The notes: a model not told the origin generated them from the letters alone. A DNA stretch of 64,000 nt from Dinoroseobacter sp049800835 (GCF_049800835.1 NZ_JBNAFU010000003.1:62001-126000); one strand, 5' to 3'; shown: positions 44,410 to 53,130, counted from the first letter of the stretch. Made by a program: numbers and translations.

Positions 44410-46266
44410 CTAAAGTCGCAGGTCGAGCCTGCCTTCAACAAGGGCCGTTGCGCGCGTGCGCGACAAAAGCGCGGGGTCGCCGCCCGGATCGAGCTCCGGA
44501 TCGTTTTCGGCAGGGATGACGCTTTGTGAAGGCGTCAAGTCCTTTTGCGAGTCGTTCGATTGACCGTCCGAGGTCAACGCGGCGTTTGACATGTCGTAGC
44601 CTGCTTCTGCCAACTCCTGTCGCAGCAGCTCAAGGTTGCGACGAACCAGATCGAGCGTTTCCGGCCGGTCTATCTGTATCGCAATCAGCTGTGCAGCTTC
44701 GCCTCCTGAAAACGTGAGGCGCACGCGTCCGAGTTCTTCAGGGTTGAGTTGCACCTCGGTCACCCGCTGATCTGCAGCGACCGTGACCTCTCGGATTTGC
44801 GCCACAACGGAACGCGCATTCTGTTCCGTGAGCTGTGCGGGTTGGGCAAACTGAAGTTGCGACAGCGACCTTGGATTGCTGCGTTCGGTGTCAAGCAGGA
44901 TTGCGCCGACATCTGCGTCAGAAACAGCGGCAAGATTCGTCAGATCCCGATCAGGAGAAATCGCGTGAGCGACCGCCGAAGCGACCACAGTCGTCGCACT
45001 AGGAGCGAGCTGCGGTCGTGTACCCGCTCCGTCTGTGGTTGCAGTCTTCTGGCGGATGGGATCACCAACCTCGTCCGCGTCAAGCGAAGGCGGTTGCGAC
45101 TGCGGATTGGGCACTTGGACATCACGTTCAGAGTTGGCGCCGACAGACGGTGAAACTTGGCCGGTGTTTACGAGCGAGGGCCCGCTGAGGTCTTGTGGAG
45201 CCCGCGTCCGCGGGCCTTGGATCTGAGGCGCTTCGCTTCTTGAAGGCGGCTTAACCGGATCAAGTGGAAGACCTTTCAAATCCCGGACAATGCCGCGTCC
45301 GTCGCGTTCCGCGGACTGCACCGATATCTCTTGCGTGATACGGCCAGTGCCCTGCATGTCCGCTGTCAATTGCGCTTGAAGTGCCAGCTCGGTCTCAGCT
45401 TTTCCGACGTGCATCAGCGCTCGACGATCAGGCTCCGTTCCTAGACGCAGACCAACTTCCGGACCAGACCGCACTTGGGCTAGATCAGCGGCGACAGCTT
45501 GGGGTGGCACGGGACTGACTTCGGGCTCGGAACTGCTTTCAACCAAGATGATGGATTGCGGCGCCACCCGGCTGTGGTCGGTTTTCACGGCCCTTGCTTG
45601 ACTGGAAAGTTGCGGAACCATTTCTGGTGCATCTGGGGTGGCAACCCCCAGCGCTTTGTCTGCACCTGCGTGAAATAGCTTCTCGTCTTGTTCCGTTTCC
45701 GCCGCCCGTGCGCCGAGCGTGACCGGAATTGTCAGAACAGGTTCTTCTGAAACCGGGCCGGTACTCGGGGCAACCAGACCTATCAAATCTTGAGCTGAAT
45801 ACGGCTTCTGTGCATCAGTTTCAGCAACAGGTAACTTTGGTGATGCCAGCGCGGAGTGTTCAGTACTGCTGCTAGCGGGGGAAAGGTCAGTAGCCTGCTT
45901 GGCCTCGGATTGCCCACCGGGGTCAGCTTGAATGCCACCGTAAAAGGACTCAACGCCAGCCAGTTGGCCGCGCGCCCTGGTTGGTCCAATCGTCCCTTCT
46001 TCAGTGGCCGCGGCTTTGTCGATAGAAGTTTTCTGTTCGGAGCGCGATCCTTGGTCCGCGTTCTGGAAGGCTTCGCCGCCTTCTTCTTGTGCGCCAGTGT
46101 CCTCAAAAGTCTCCGCTGCACGTGCGTGGACCAACTCGGCAAACTCGGCGGATGATCCTTCGGCATCCGTTTCACCGCGTCGCGCGCCCGCCAGGGTGCC
46201 TTCGTCAAAGACACGGACACCTGCCGACTTTGGTGTTGGCCCGATTCTGAGGAATTCTTCCGTCAT
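44410..46266 (-). CDS. fliK: flagellar hook-length control protein FliK
   Basis: 618 residues; controls hook length and switches export specificity through FlhB. The first 450 residues are a low-complexity Ser/Gln/Glu/Pro-rich ruler region. The conserved C-terminal hook-control domain (about 480-600) includes VTEVQLNPEELGRVRLTF and RPETLDLVRRNLELLRQEL, as in PF02120. In rhizobia the homologue is called MotD. Divergent from the cheL-like gene across 78 bases. Confidence 0.92.
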   Translation of the reverse strand: MTEEFLRIGPTPKSAGVRVFDEGTLAGARRGETDAEGSSAEFAELVHARAAETFEDTGAQEEGGEAFQNADQGSRSEQKTSIDKAAATEEGTIGPTRARGQLAGVESFYGGIQADPGGQSEAKQATDLSPASSSTEHSALASPKLPVAETDAQKPYSAQDLIGLVAPSTGPVSEEPVLTIPVTLGARAAETEQDEKLFHAGADKALGVATPDAPEMVPQLSSQARAVKTDHSRVAPQSIILVESSSEPEVSPVPPQAVAADLAQVRSGPEVGLRLGTEPDRRALMHVGKAETELALQAQLTADMQGTGRITQEISVQSAERDGRGIVRDLKGLPLDPVKPPSRSEAPQIQGPRTRAPQDLSGPSLVNTGQVSPSVGANSERDVQVPNPQSQPPSLDADEVGDPIRQKTATTDGAGTRPQLAPSATTVVASAVAHAISPDRDLTNLAAVSDADVGAILLDTERSNPRSLSQLQFAQPAQLTEQNARSVVAQIREVTVAADQRVTEVQLNPEELGRVRLTFSGGEAAQLIAIQIDRPETLDLVRRNLELLRQELAEAGYDMSNAALTSDGQSNDSQKDLTPSQSVIPAENDPELDPGGDPALLSRTRATALVEGRLDLRL

Positions 46267-46289
46267 GACCCTGTAGTAGCGGTCCTTTC

Positions 46290-46314
46290 CTTACGACTTC
46301 TTTACCGAGACGGG
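46290..46314 (+). promoter_or_regulatory. copy 1 of a flagellar promoter motif
   Basis: In the fliK/cheL divergent gap. CTTAC-N3-TTCTT-N-A-N-CGA-N2-CGGG is shared with 51710-51734 (18 of 25 bases identical, no gaps), also in a divergent flagellar gap and at similar distance from the plus-strand ATG (55 and 63 bases). It contains TTAC-N7-TTAC, reminiscent of the CtrA box TTAA-N7-TTAA. Confidence 0.4.
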
Positions 46315-46344
46315 TCCATACCTTGAAAAAACCTGGAGCATTCG

Positions 46345-46620
46345 ATGGATTCGATCAGCAGTGTACGGAGCGGCCCCTTGGTCAGATCCCAAGCGGATCT
46401 GGCCGAAGTAGCAGAGAAACTCGAAGCAGCCTTTCTTTCCGAAATGTTGAAAGCCGCGGGTGTCGGTCGCCCCCTATCGGTGATGGGGGGGGGAATAGGC
46501 GAAGAACAGTTCAGCTCTTTCTTGCGCGATGAGTATGCAAGTAATTTGGCCAGGTCTGGGGGCCTGGGCTTGGCGGAGTCGATAATCCGATCTTTGGAAA
46601 AGGCGGCGCAAAATGACTGA
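46345..46620 (+). CDS. rod-binding protein (FlgJ N-terminal type, CheL)
   Basis: A 91-residue stand-alone version of the FlgJ rod-binding domain without the muramidase domain, as in Caulobacter CheL. The signature is AEKLEAAFLSEMLKAAG, followed by GGGIGEEQFSSFLRDEYA and GLGLAESI. It helps rod assembly in the periplasm. GGAG lies eight bases before the ATG. Its end overlaps the next gene by 8 bases. Confidence 0.9.
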   Translation: MDSISSVRSGPLVRSQADLAEVAEKLEAAFLSEMLKAAGVGRPLSVMGGGIGEEQFSSFLRDEYASNLARSGGLGLAESIIRSLEKAAQND

Positions 46621-46936
46621 TGTTGTAATTTTTGAAGAACTTGAAGTTGGTCTTTCGAAATTACGCAATGCACTGCGCAGTGCCTCTTTCAGCGAAATTC
46701 CGGATATTGCGAGAGAATTCGAAGCGACGCACCGAAAGCTTCAGAAGTTTGAAAACCCCACGGTGGATTTGAGTGCGATCGCAAACGAAATTACGGCGGC
46801 GCTGAAACTGATAGCTGCAGCTTCTCGCGGATTGCAATCAGCTCGAAATAGAATTGAGCAGTACGGAAAACCAAAGACGGCCTTTGTAACCTACAAAGCC
46901 TCGACGATTCGACACGGCAAAGAGCCAAAGTCGTGA
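46613..46936 (+). CDS. small helical flagellar protein, possibly a FlgN-like chaperone
   Basis: 107 residues, mostly helical with heptad-like patterning (EVGLSKLRNALRSASFSEIP; LSAIANEITAALKLIAAASR), a size and make-up that resemble FlgN-type export chaperones for hook-filament junction proteins. No signature makes this firm. It overlaps the cheL-like gene by 8 bases and a 55-residue ORF by one, forming a tight unit upstream of the flagellin gene. Confidence 0.6.
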   Translation: MTDVVIFEELEVGLSKLRNALRSASFSEIPDIAREFEATHRKLQKFENPTVDLSAIANEITAALKLIAAASRGLQSARNRIEQYGKPKTAFVTYKASTIRHGKEPKS

Positions 46937-47103
46937 TGGAGCGACTTTCCAGAAAATTCTATGTAGATGGGGCGTTTGCCCGAAGCACAGTTAATCTGTT
47001 CTTAGAACGTTCTTGCGAAGACAAAAGCGCATCGATCGATGGCACAGCGGCGGAATCTGCTGTCAGCGTCAGAAGGGCGTTTCGTGAGTTCCGAAAGGAC
47101 TAA
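46936..47103 (+). CDS. 55-residue small ORF upstream of the flagellin gene
   Basis: The ATG overlaps the preceding stop by one base (TGATG), which indicates translational coupling; the TAA at 47101-47103 lies 42 bases before fliC. The product, beginning MERLSRKFYVDGAFARSTVN and ending in RRAFREFRKD, is soluble and basic at its C-terminus, with no recognised family. The DNA also holds GTTCTTAGAAC (46998-47008), a perfect short palindrome, so the stretch might instead be, or also contain, the flagellin promoter. Confidence 0.5.
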   Translation: MERLSRKFYVDGAFARSTVNLFLERSCEDKSASIDGTAAESAVSVRRAFREFRKD

Positions 47104-47145
47104 GAGAAACCAAACGCAAAAGGCGTAACGGAAGGGACTAAAACC

Positions 47146-48717
47146 ATGTCCAGCATTCTGACTAACAACAGTGCCATGGTGGCACTTCAGACACTCCAGT
47201 CAATCAACAAGGACCTCGCCAAGACCCAGGATGAGATCTCAACGGGCAAGTCGGTTGCATCAGCAAAAGACAATTCGGCTGTTTGGGCGATTTCCAAGGT
47301 TATGGAAGCAGATGTAAACGGCTTCAAAGGCATCTCTGAAAGCCTCTCGCTCGGTGAATCCACCGTTGCTGTGGCGCGGAATGCAGCCGAAACGGTCACT
47401 GACCTGCTGACGGACATCAAGGGCAAGATCGTTTCCGCACAGGAAGAGAACGTCGACCGGACGAAAATTCAAACGGATATCGACTCGCTGAGAGAGCAGA
47501 TCAACTCCGTTCTCAACGCGGCTCAATTCAACGGCAAGAACCTCGTCAACAACTTTGATGAGAGCTCCATTCTGTCTTCTCTGGACCGTGACTCTGCGGG
47601 TGATGTGACCGCCAGCTACATTTCCTTCAACGGTCAGAACCTGACTTCCGATGGCGGTACACTTTCAACATCGACCGCGCTTAACCGTATCGGTACTGTG
47701 GATGACGCGGGTGCTTACACCGTAGGTGCAGGGGCTACCCTGTCAAACGCTGCCAATGACGCGACCATCACGCTGGCGACATCGCTTGACGATGGCGACA
47801 CGTTGACGATCGACTTCGCTGATCAACAGTTCACTTACACCAACAATTCGGGAGGTGCGCTCGCTGTTGGCGATCTTGATGATATTGTTGCTGCGGGCTT
47901 GGCAAACTTGGGCGTCGAAGGGGTTACCACTGCCGTCACCGGCGCTGGTGAAATCACGGTTTCCTCTACCAATAAATTCGACGCAATCACAATCCAGGGC
48001 AGTTCCCCGACGACGACCGTAACAGTCGATCCCGACGCGGGTGGAAGCCAGAGCGCAGCGGCTCCCGGGGCGGCGGCCACTCTTGTAGCACGGGCCGAAA
48101 CGATTTCCCTTGGTGGTACAGGCAACACCGGAGGTGTCGTAAAGGAAGGTGATGGCTTCCAAATTGCGCTTGATGGGTCAACATTCAATTACGTGGCAAA
48201 GGATGGCGACACACTCAACGACGTGGCAACCGGTCTGAAGCGGGTTATTGATGCGCAAGGTGTTGACGGCGTTTCGGTCAAGGTGAACCTCTCTGATGAT
48301 CCGACCACGTCGCCGCCTACAATCCAAATTGACAACGATGGTTCGAACAACATCTCGTTGACAGTGGATGATGGCGCTGATGGTGTGGCGTCCGGTGGAC
48401 TCGTCGGCCTTTCTGGCATTGATGTCACAACATCAGACGGCGCGAGGAACGCACTCAATAATATCGAGAGCCTGATCCAGACATCGATCGACGCTGCAGC
48501 TGAATTCGGCTCCATTCAGAGTCGGGTGGAAACGCAGGCCGAGTTCATCGGAAAGCTGACCGACTCGTTGAAGTCGGGCATTGGTGCTCTGGTGGACGCT
48601 GACATGGAAGCAGCATCTGCGCGCTTGCAGGCATTGCAGGTTCAACAGCAGCTCGGCACCCAGTCGCTGACAATTGCGAACCAGGCGCCGCAGAACATTC
48701 TGACTCTGTTCCGTTAA
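47146..48717 (+). CDS. fliC: flagellin
   Basis: Filament subunit, 523 residues, long for an alphaproteobacterial flagellin. The conserved N-terminal helices (1-140, with SAMVALQTLQSINKDL and DEISTGKSVASAKDNSAVWAIS) and C-terminal helix (435-523, ending in ANQAPQNILTLFR) are standard. The middle (about 200-430) is a beta-rich, Gly/Asp/Thr-rich surface region. It contains two similar modules at about 215-285 and 333-409, each starting GD-x-[LF]-x-I with an F-x-Y core and a GV-[ED]-GV segment. GGAAGGG precedes the ATG. FlaF and FlbT genes follow. Confidence 0.95.
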   Translation: MSSILTNNSAMVALQTLQSINKDLAKTQDEISTGKSVASAKDNSAVWAISKVMEADVNGFKGISESLSLGESTVAVARNAAETVTDLLTDIKGKIVSAQEENVDRTKIQTDIDSLREQINSVLNAAQFNGKNLVNNFDESSILSSLDRDSAGDVTASYISFNGQNLTSDGGTLSTSTALNRIGTVDDAGAYTVGAGATLSNAANDATITLATSLDDGDTLTIDFADQQFTYTNNSGGALAVGDLDDIVAAGLANLGVEGVTTAVTGAGEITVSSTNKFDAITIQGSSPTTTVTVDPDAGGSQSAAAPGAAATLVARAETISLGGTGNTGGVVKEGDGFQIALDGSTFNYVAKDGDTLNDVATGLKRVIDAQGVDGVSVKVNLSDDPTTSPPTIQIDNDGSNNISLTVDDGADGVASGGLVGLSGIDVTTSDGARNALNNIESLIQTSIDAAAEFGSIQSRVETQAEFIGKLTDSLKSGIGALVDADMEAASARLQALQVQQQLGTQSLTIANQAPQNILTLFR

Positions 48718-48723
48718 CATAGT

Positions 48724-48748
48724 TGGCGCCGGCCGAAAGTCGGCGCCA
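48724..48748 (+). terminator. hairpin after the flagellin gene
   Basis: TGGCGCCGGC pairs with GTCGGCGCCA (10 base pairs with one G-T pair) around a CGAAA loop, 6 bases past the fliC stop. The following bases are only moderately T-rich (GTACTTATTC). It probably ends most flagellin transcripts before flaF. Confidence 0.65.
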
Positions 48749-48791
48749 GTACTTATTCGCCATATGCCCGCGTAGTGAAAGTTTCCGCTTC

Positions 48792-49169
48792 ATGAACACA
48801 CAAGCTGCAGCAATATCCTACTATTCGAATTCCACACGTTCGGTGGGAACGCGTCACAGCAACGAGTATGCTGTGGTTTCTCACATAACCCAAAAACTCC
48901 GAGCGGCCGAAGAACACAAGGCGAGCAACTTCCCACACTTCGTTGAGATGCTCACACTGAATCGTAAACTCTGGCAAAACTTCGGTGCTGACGTCGCAGA
49001 ACCAGATAACCAGTTACCGAAAAGCCTGAAAGCGAAGATATTCTACCTCGCTGAGTTTGTCGATCAACATACGAGGCTCGTACTGAAGGGCACGGAATCC
49101 GCTATCGATTTGATTGAAATAAATGACACGATCTTGCAAGGGCTCAGGAATCAAGGCGGTCCGTCATGA
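48792..49169 (+). CDS. flaF: flagellar biosynthesis regulator FlaF
   Basis: Needed for flagellin production and secretion in alphaproteobacteria, acting opposite to FlbT. The 125-residue product has the family pattern (AISYYSNSTRSVGTRHSNEY; LNRKLWQNFGADVA; LPKSLKAKIFYLAEFVDQHT). The ATG at 48792 begins MNTQAAAISYY; in-frame upstream codons overlap the fliC terminator. Its end overlaps flbT by 4 bases. Confidence 0.92.
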   Translation: MNTQAAAISYYSNSTRSVGTRHSNEYAVVSHITQKLRAAEEHKASNFPHFVEMLTLNRKLWQNFGADVAEPDNQLPKSLKAKIFYLAEFVDQHTRLVLKGTESAIDLIEINDTILQGLRNQGGPS

Positions 49170-49573
49170 CCGGTCTGGTTCTCAAGTTGGGGCCGAAAGA
49201 GCGTGTACTCATAAATGGCGCTGTGATCGAAAATGGCGACCGGAGAAGCCGAATAAGCATCAGGTCTCCCAATGCCAATATCTTACGTCTAAAGGATGCA
49301 ATTCATCCTGATGAAGTGACAACTCCTGTCCGGAGAGTTTGTTACTCTATTCAATTGGTTCTTTCTGGTGATGCAGAGAAAGACGAGATGAAAATGCCAA
49401 TTTTGAGAGGTATCGAGCAACTCAGCCAAGTCTTTAAGGACGCTGACAGCAGATTGGCCCTAGACACATCGACGAAGTATGCGGTTTCGGAGAATTACTA
49501 TCTTGCACTAAAGGCACTTCGAACTTTGCTTCAAAGAGAAGAACGGCTACTGGCTGCGAGGCCCAATGTTTGA
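49166..49573 (+). CDS. flbT: flagellin mRNA regulator FlbT
   Basis: A 135-residue post-transcriptional regulator that in Caulobacter binds the flagellin mRNA leader and lowers its stability. The start is typical (LVLKLGPKERVLINGAVIEN) and the later segment NYYLALKALRTLLQREE agrees with the family. Overlaps flaF by 4 and the DUF1217 gene by 8 bases, so the three are coupled. Confidence 0.92.
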   Translation: MTGLVLKLGPKERVLINGAVIENGDRRSRISIRSPNANILRLKDAIHPDEVTTPVRRVCYSIQLVLSGDAEKDEMKMPILRGIEQLSQVFKDADSRLALDTSTKYAVSENYYLALKALRTLLQREERLLAARPNV

Positions 49574-50354
49574 AGCCATTGTTCCTTTTTCTGGAGTTGC
49601 AGGCTGGCAGTACCTAAACGCAACCGAGGAACGTCAACGAGAAGCCTTCGAGAAAAGTCCAATTAGGCAAAGAGACCTAGAATACTTTCGAAACAACATC
49701 GCGAGTGTCACTTCTGTTGACGAATTTGTGGAAGATACACGACTAATGCGAGTTGCTTTGGGAGCGTTTGGACTCGAAGCTGATGTCGGAAATCGAGCTT
49801 TCATAAAAACACTCATTCTAGAGGGCACCGAAGAGAGCGGCGCTTTGGCAAACCGCCTTGCCGACAAGAGGTATTTGGAGTTTGCCGAAGCTTTTACAGT
49901 CAAGAAAGTATCCGGAGGCGCACCGTTCACATCCGATGACATCGAGGAGGTAGTTACAGGCTTCCTAGAACTCAAGTTCGAAGCATCGGTTGGCACTTCA
50001 GACGAAAATCTGCGTATCGCTTTGCAGCTTGAGCGCGAGATCGCAGATATTTCCCGAAGTGTGAAGAGTGAAGATGCGCAGTACTTTACGATACTCGGAT
50101 CCCCGCCGCTGCGTTTGGCATTTGAGAAAGCTTTCGGATTGCCTGAGAGTTTTTCTTCAATCGACATTGACAAACAAGTGGAAGTTCTTAAAGGCGCTGT
50201 AGCCGACAGATTTGGCAGTAGTTCACTCTCTATTTTCGAAGATCAAGAGCGCACCTCAGATCTTATTCAACTCTACCTCGTCAGAGCAACTGCGGGTGAG
50301 TACAACGGGTCCGTTGCGTCAGCACAGACTGCCCTTCGCCTTTTGACTTCTTAG
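49566..50354 (+). CDS. DUF1217 flagellar-cluster protein
   Basis: 262 residues, helical and soluble. The DUF1217 pattern is visible: GWQYLNATEERQREAFEKSP, RDLEYFRNNIASVTSVDEFV, DTRLMRVALGAFGLE and DKRYLEFAEAF. This family occurs almost only in alphaproteobacterial flagellar clusters; its role is not established. The last gene of the fliC-flaF-flbT group, it converges on fliI with 17 bases between stops. Confidence 0.88.
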   Translation: MFEAIVPFSGVAGWQYLNATEERQREAFEKSPIRQRDLEYFRNNIASVTSVDEFVEDTRLMRVALGAFGLEADVGNRAFIKTLILEGTEESGALANRLADKRYLEFAEAFTVKKVSGGAPFTSDDIEEVVTGFLELKFEASVGTSDENLRIALQLEREIADISRSVKSEDAQYFTILGSPPLRLAFEKAFGLPESFSSIDIDKQVEVLKGAVADRFGSSSLSIFEDQERTSDLIQLYLVRATAGEYNGSVASAQTALRLLTS

Positions 50355-50371
50355 GTCAATGCCTAGGCGCA

Positions 50372-51688
50372 CTATTGAATGACCTTGTAAAGTCGTTGAA
50401 AACTCTCGACGATGCTTATGCTTTCAACCCGAGACAAGAAACGCTCCAGTTCCTCGTTCACTTGGCAGGCTTTGTCTATTTCTGAATTAGAGCCCTGTGT
50501 ATACAAACCCGACTCGATCATGAGCCTTGATCGCTCATATGCACTCAATAACGTTCGCGCTTGGTACAATATTTCATTTTCGCCTGTGGATGCTGCATCA
50601 GGAAGACTTCGGGAAACTGATTGCAAGACGTCGATCGCCGGGAAGCGGCCTCTTGCTGCTATTTCGCGCGAGAGGATGATATGCCCGTCCAGAATACCTC
50701 GAGTGATATCCGATATTGGCTCCTCCAGATCAGATCCGGCCACGAGCACACTGAATACAGCGGTGATATCGCCGGCATCGTGTTCGCCAGGACCCGCTCT
50801 TTCGACCAATTCCATAAGCAGACTAGATGTGGACGGTGGGAAACCTCGCATGCTCGTAACCTCTCCGCAGGCACTTGCAACTTCTCGGTGAGCCTCTGCG
50901 AAACGCGTAAGGGAATCTGCGATAAACAGGACATGCGCGCCTGCATCACGGAGACATTCCGCAATCGACATCGCTGAAAACAAGGCGCGCCGCTTGATTG
51001 CCGGGGATTGATCTGAAGTGGCCGCGACGACCACACAGCGCGTCATGGCATCAGGACCAAGAATCTTTTCTACGAAATCGCGCACCTCGCGCCCGCGCTC
51101 CCCGATAAGGACGAGGACTACGACATCCGCCGAGACAGTCTTTGCGAGTTTTCCCAGTAATGTGGTTTTGCCCACGCCGGAGCCCGCAAAAACCCCAATG
51201 CGCTGCCCGCGAGCAATAGGAAGGAATGTATTGAGAACCGCCAGGCCGGTTTCCAGCCGTCCTCCGAGTGGTTTTCGGTCCATTGCGTTCGGCGGGGATG
51301 CACGAAGGGGGTAGCTGCGGTCTCCGTCGCGCAGACGTGTTCCATCCATCGCGTTGCCGAATGCATCCAACGTATGTCCAACCCACGAAGGATCGGGTGC
51401 GATAGAAGACTGTCCGCAATAGATTGCCCGATCGCCAATCGCCAGACCTTCTGTACGTGACTCTGGAAAAACTGACGCTTTCTCACTGTTCAACGCAACC
51501 ACCTCGGCACCGACAGATCGCCCTGCCTTCGTTTCCAACCTGACTCGGTCTCCGATCTTCAAGAGCCGCGCGAGGCCTTCAACGTCGACGAGTGACTCGC
51601 CGAGCCGACAAATCCTGCCAGATACGGTTTCTATTTCTAGTCGCGCAAACTGCCGATTCAATTCAGAAAAGTTGGAACTCTGGATCAT
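50372..51688 (-). CDS. fliI: flagellar export ATPase FliI
   Basis: The hexameric ATPase that energises flagellar type III export, 438 residues, related to F1 beta. Walker A is GSGVGKTTLL in IGVFAGSGVGKTTLLGKLA; Walker B is VLFIADSLTRFA; the family signature PPSTSSLLMELVERAGPGE is present. Divergent from flgB across 84 bases that hold a shared promoter motif. Confidence 0.96.
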   Translation of the reverse strand: MIQSSNFSELNRQFARLEIETVSGRICRLGESLVDVEGLARLLKIGDRVRLETKAGRSVGAEVVALNSEKASVFPESRTEGLAIGDRAIYCGQSSIAPDPSWVGHTLDAFGNAMDGTRLRDGDRSYPLRASPPNAMDRKPLGGRLETGLAVLNTFLPIARGQRIGVFAGSGVGKTTLLGKLAKTVSADVVVLVLIGERGREVRDFVEKILGPDAMTRCVVVAATSDQSPAIKRRALFSAMSIAECLRDAGAHVLFIADSLTRFAEAHREVASACGEVTSMRGFPPSTSSLLMELVERAGPGEHDAGDITAVFSVLVAGSDLEEPISDITRGILDGHIILSREIAARGRFPAIDVLQSVSRSLPDAASTGENEILYQARTLLSAYERSRLMIESGLYTQGSNSEIDKACQVNEELERFLSRVESISIVESFQRLYKVIQ

Positions 51689-51709
51689 CTTGGCGCTTTC
51701 ACTCCCCGG

Positions 51710-51734
51710 CTTACCGTTTCTTAAACGAATCGGG
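51710..51734 (+). promoter_or_regulatory. copy 2 of a flagellar promoter motif
   Basis: In the fliI/flgB divergent gap; matches 46290-46314 at 18 of 25 positions. Includes TTACCGTTTCTTAAACG, and a further TTAA follows at 51736. Could be a CtrA-type site or a specific flagellar sigma-factor promoter. Confidence 0.4.
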
Positions 51735-51772
51735 GTTAATCCTTGGTTGAAACAGTCGAGGGAGAAGCCCCG

Positions 51773-52159
51773 ATGCTAGATAGTTTGAGCCTTTTGCGTA
51801 TCGCCGGGGAGAAATCTTCGGCCTCTGCGACTGCGCACAGCGTCATTGCACGTAACATTGCAAACGCGGACACACCCGGCTTTCGCGCACTGGGTATTGA
51901 AAGTTTCAAATCGCGTTTCACCGCAGAGAACAGCGCGTCGTTGCGGACGACGCGCGCTGAGCACATGTTCGCAACTGCGCCTGCGTCAGACGTGAAGACC
52001 TATATCGATACCGCGGCACCAGTCGACCAGAACGGCAATTCAGTTTCACTGGAGCGCGAAATGGTTCGTATGGCAGAGAACCGGCAGGAGCATGACCTTG
52101 CGCTGACAGTCTACAAATCCACGCTAGGCATTCTTCGCGCCGGGCTTGGGCGAGGCTGA
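51773..52159 (+). CDS. flgB: flagellar proximal rod protein FlgB
   Basis: Rod subunit, 128 residues, with the rod/hook N-terminal signature ARNIANADTPGFRA. The start at 51773 (MLDSLSLLRIAG) follows GGGAGAAG; an ATG at 51743 is less well placed. First gene of the flgBC-fliE-fliQ-flgFGAH-fliL operon. Confidence 0.94.
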   Translation: MLDSLSLLRIAGEKSSASATAHSVIARNIANADTPGFRALGIESFKSRFTAENSASLRTTRAEHMFATAPASDVKTYIDTAAPVDQNGNSVSLEREMVRMAENRQEHDLALTVYKSTLGILRAGLGRG

Positions 52160-52164
52160 TCAGT

Positions 52165-52557
52165 ATGTCCAACCTCCTTCAGTCTCTTTCAACTTCGGCT
52201 GCAGGCCTTGTAGCCCAAGCAGATCGCTTGAATGTGGTTTCACAAAACATCGCGAATGCTGACACCCCGGGCTATCAACGGAAACAGGTCACGTTCGCGG
52301 AAGTCATGGACAACCTTTCCGCGCCAGCAAAGGTTACTGTCGAGCGGATAACTCTTGATGACAGTTCACTGAAGCAAATCCACGACCCGTCGCACCCTTT
52401 GGCAAACGAACAGGGTTTTTACGACGGCTCGAATGTAAATCTAATGCTGGAAATGGCGGACTCGAGAGAAGCGCAACGCTCGTATGAGGCCAACCTTCGC
52501 AGTTTTGAGAATGCGCGGCAAATGTCCCAGTCGTTGCTCGATCTTTTGCGGCGCTAA
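52165..52557 (+). CDS. flgC: flagellar proximal rod protein FlgC
   Basis: Rod subunit, 130 residues, with SQNIANADTPGYQRK at the N-terminus and the C-terminal pattern NVNLMLEMADSREAQRSYEAN. Five bases after flgB. Confidence 0.95.
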   Translation: MSNLLQSLSTSAAGLVAQADRLNVVSQNIANADTPGYQRKQVTFAEVMDNLSAPAKVTVERITLDDSSLKQIHDPSHPLANEQGFYDGSNVNLMLEMADSREAQRSYEANLRSFENARQMSQSLLDLLRR

Positions 52558-52569
52558 CCGGGGGTTCAA

Positions 52570-52860
52570 ATGGATATTCGTTCTTCTCTTCTGGCGACAC
52601 AGGGCTATGCGCAAACGAAGGCCGTCGCCCCGGCATCTCAAGAATCCAACGAAGCTTCGAAGGCAATGAAGTCTGCCCAAAGCTTTATAGAAACGATGCG
52701 GGAAAACGAAGCGGTCGTTACTGAAAACCTTATCACCGGTGCAGACCCGCACGCCCTGGTTCAAGCAATTGCCGAGACCGAATTGGCTGTGGAAACGGCC
52801 GTCACCGTCAGAAACAAGGTCGTCGAGGCCTATCAGGAAATCCTGAGGATGCCGGTATGA
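52570..52860 (+). CDS. fliE: flagellar hook-basal body protein FliE
   Basis: Links the MS ring to the rod, 96 residues. The C-terminal FliE pattern DPHALVQAIAETELAVETAVTVRNKVVEAYQEILRMPV-type sequence (central and final parts) is clear. Its stop overlaps the fliQ start. Confidence 0.92.
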   Translation: MDIRSSLLATQGYAQTKAVAPASQESNEASKAMKSAQSFIETMRENEAVVTENLITGADPHALVQAIAETELAVETAVTVRNKVVEAYQEILRMPV

Positions 52861-53126
52861 TGAGCGACGGACAGTTCTTCGATACTTTGCGCCAGGGCCT
52901 GTGGGTCGCCGTCGTCATATCAACGCCGGTTCTCATCGCAGCCCTCGTCACAGGTCTTGCTGTTGGTTTGCTTCAAGCGCTTACTTCGGTTCAAGAGATG
53001 ACCCTTACATTCGTTCCGAAGGTCGCCGTGATGATGGGCGTCTTTTGGGTGACGATGGGCTCGATGACAGAACTTCTGAAAGACTATTTTCAGGTCGTTC
53101 TAATCCCGGCAATCGTGGGGTTCTGA
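52857..53126 (+). CDS. fliQ: flagellar export gate protein FliQ
   Basis: An 89-residue membrane protein with two helices (AVVISTPVLIAALVTGLAVG and VAVMMGVFWVTMGSMTELL) and the family motif LLQALTSVQEMTLTFVPK. It is part of the FliPQR export gate. Overlaps the fliE stop (ATGATGAG; either ATG could serve). Placement between fliE and flgF, away from fliR and flhA, is usual for this group. Confidence 0.95.
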   Translation: MMSDGQFFDTLRQGLWVAVVISTPVLIAALVTGLAVGLLQALTSVQEMTLTFVPKVAVMMGVFWVTMGSMTELLKDYFQVVLIPAIVGF

Positions 53127-53130
53127 GACT

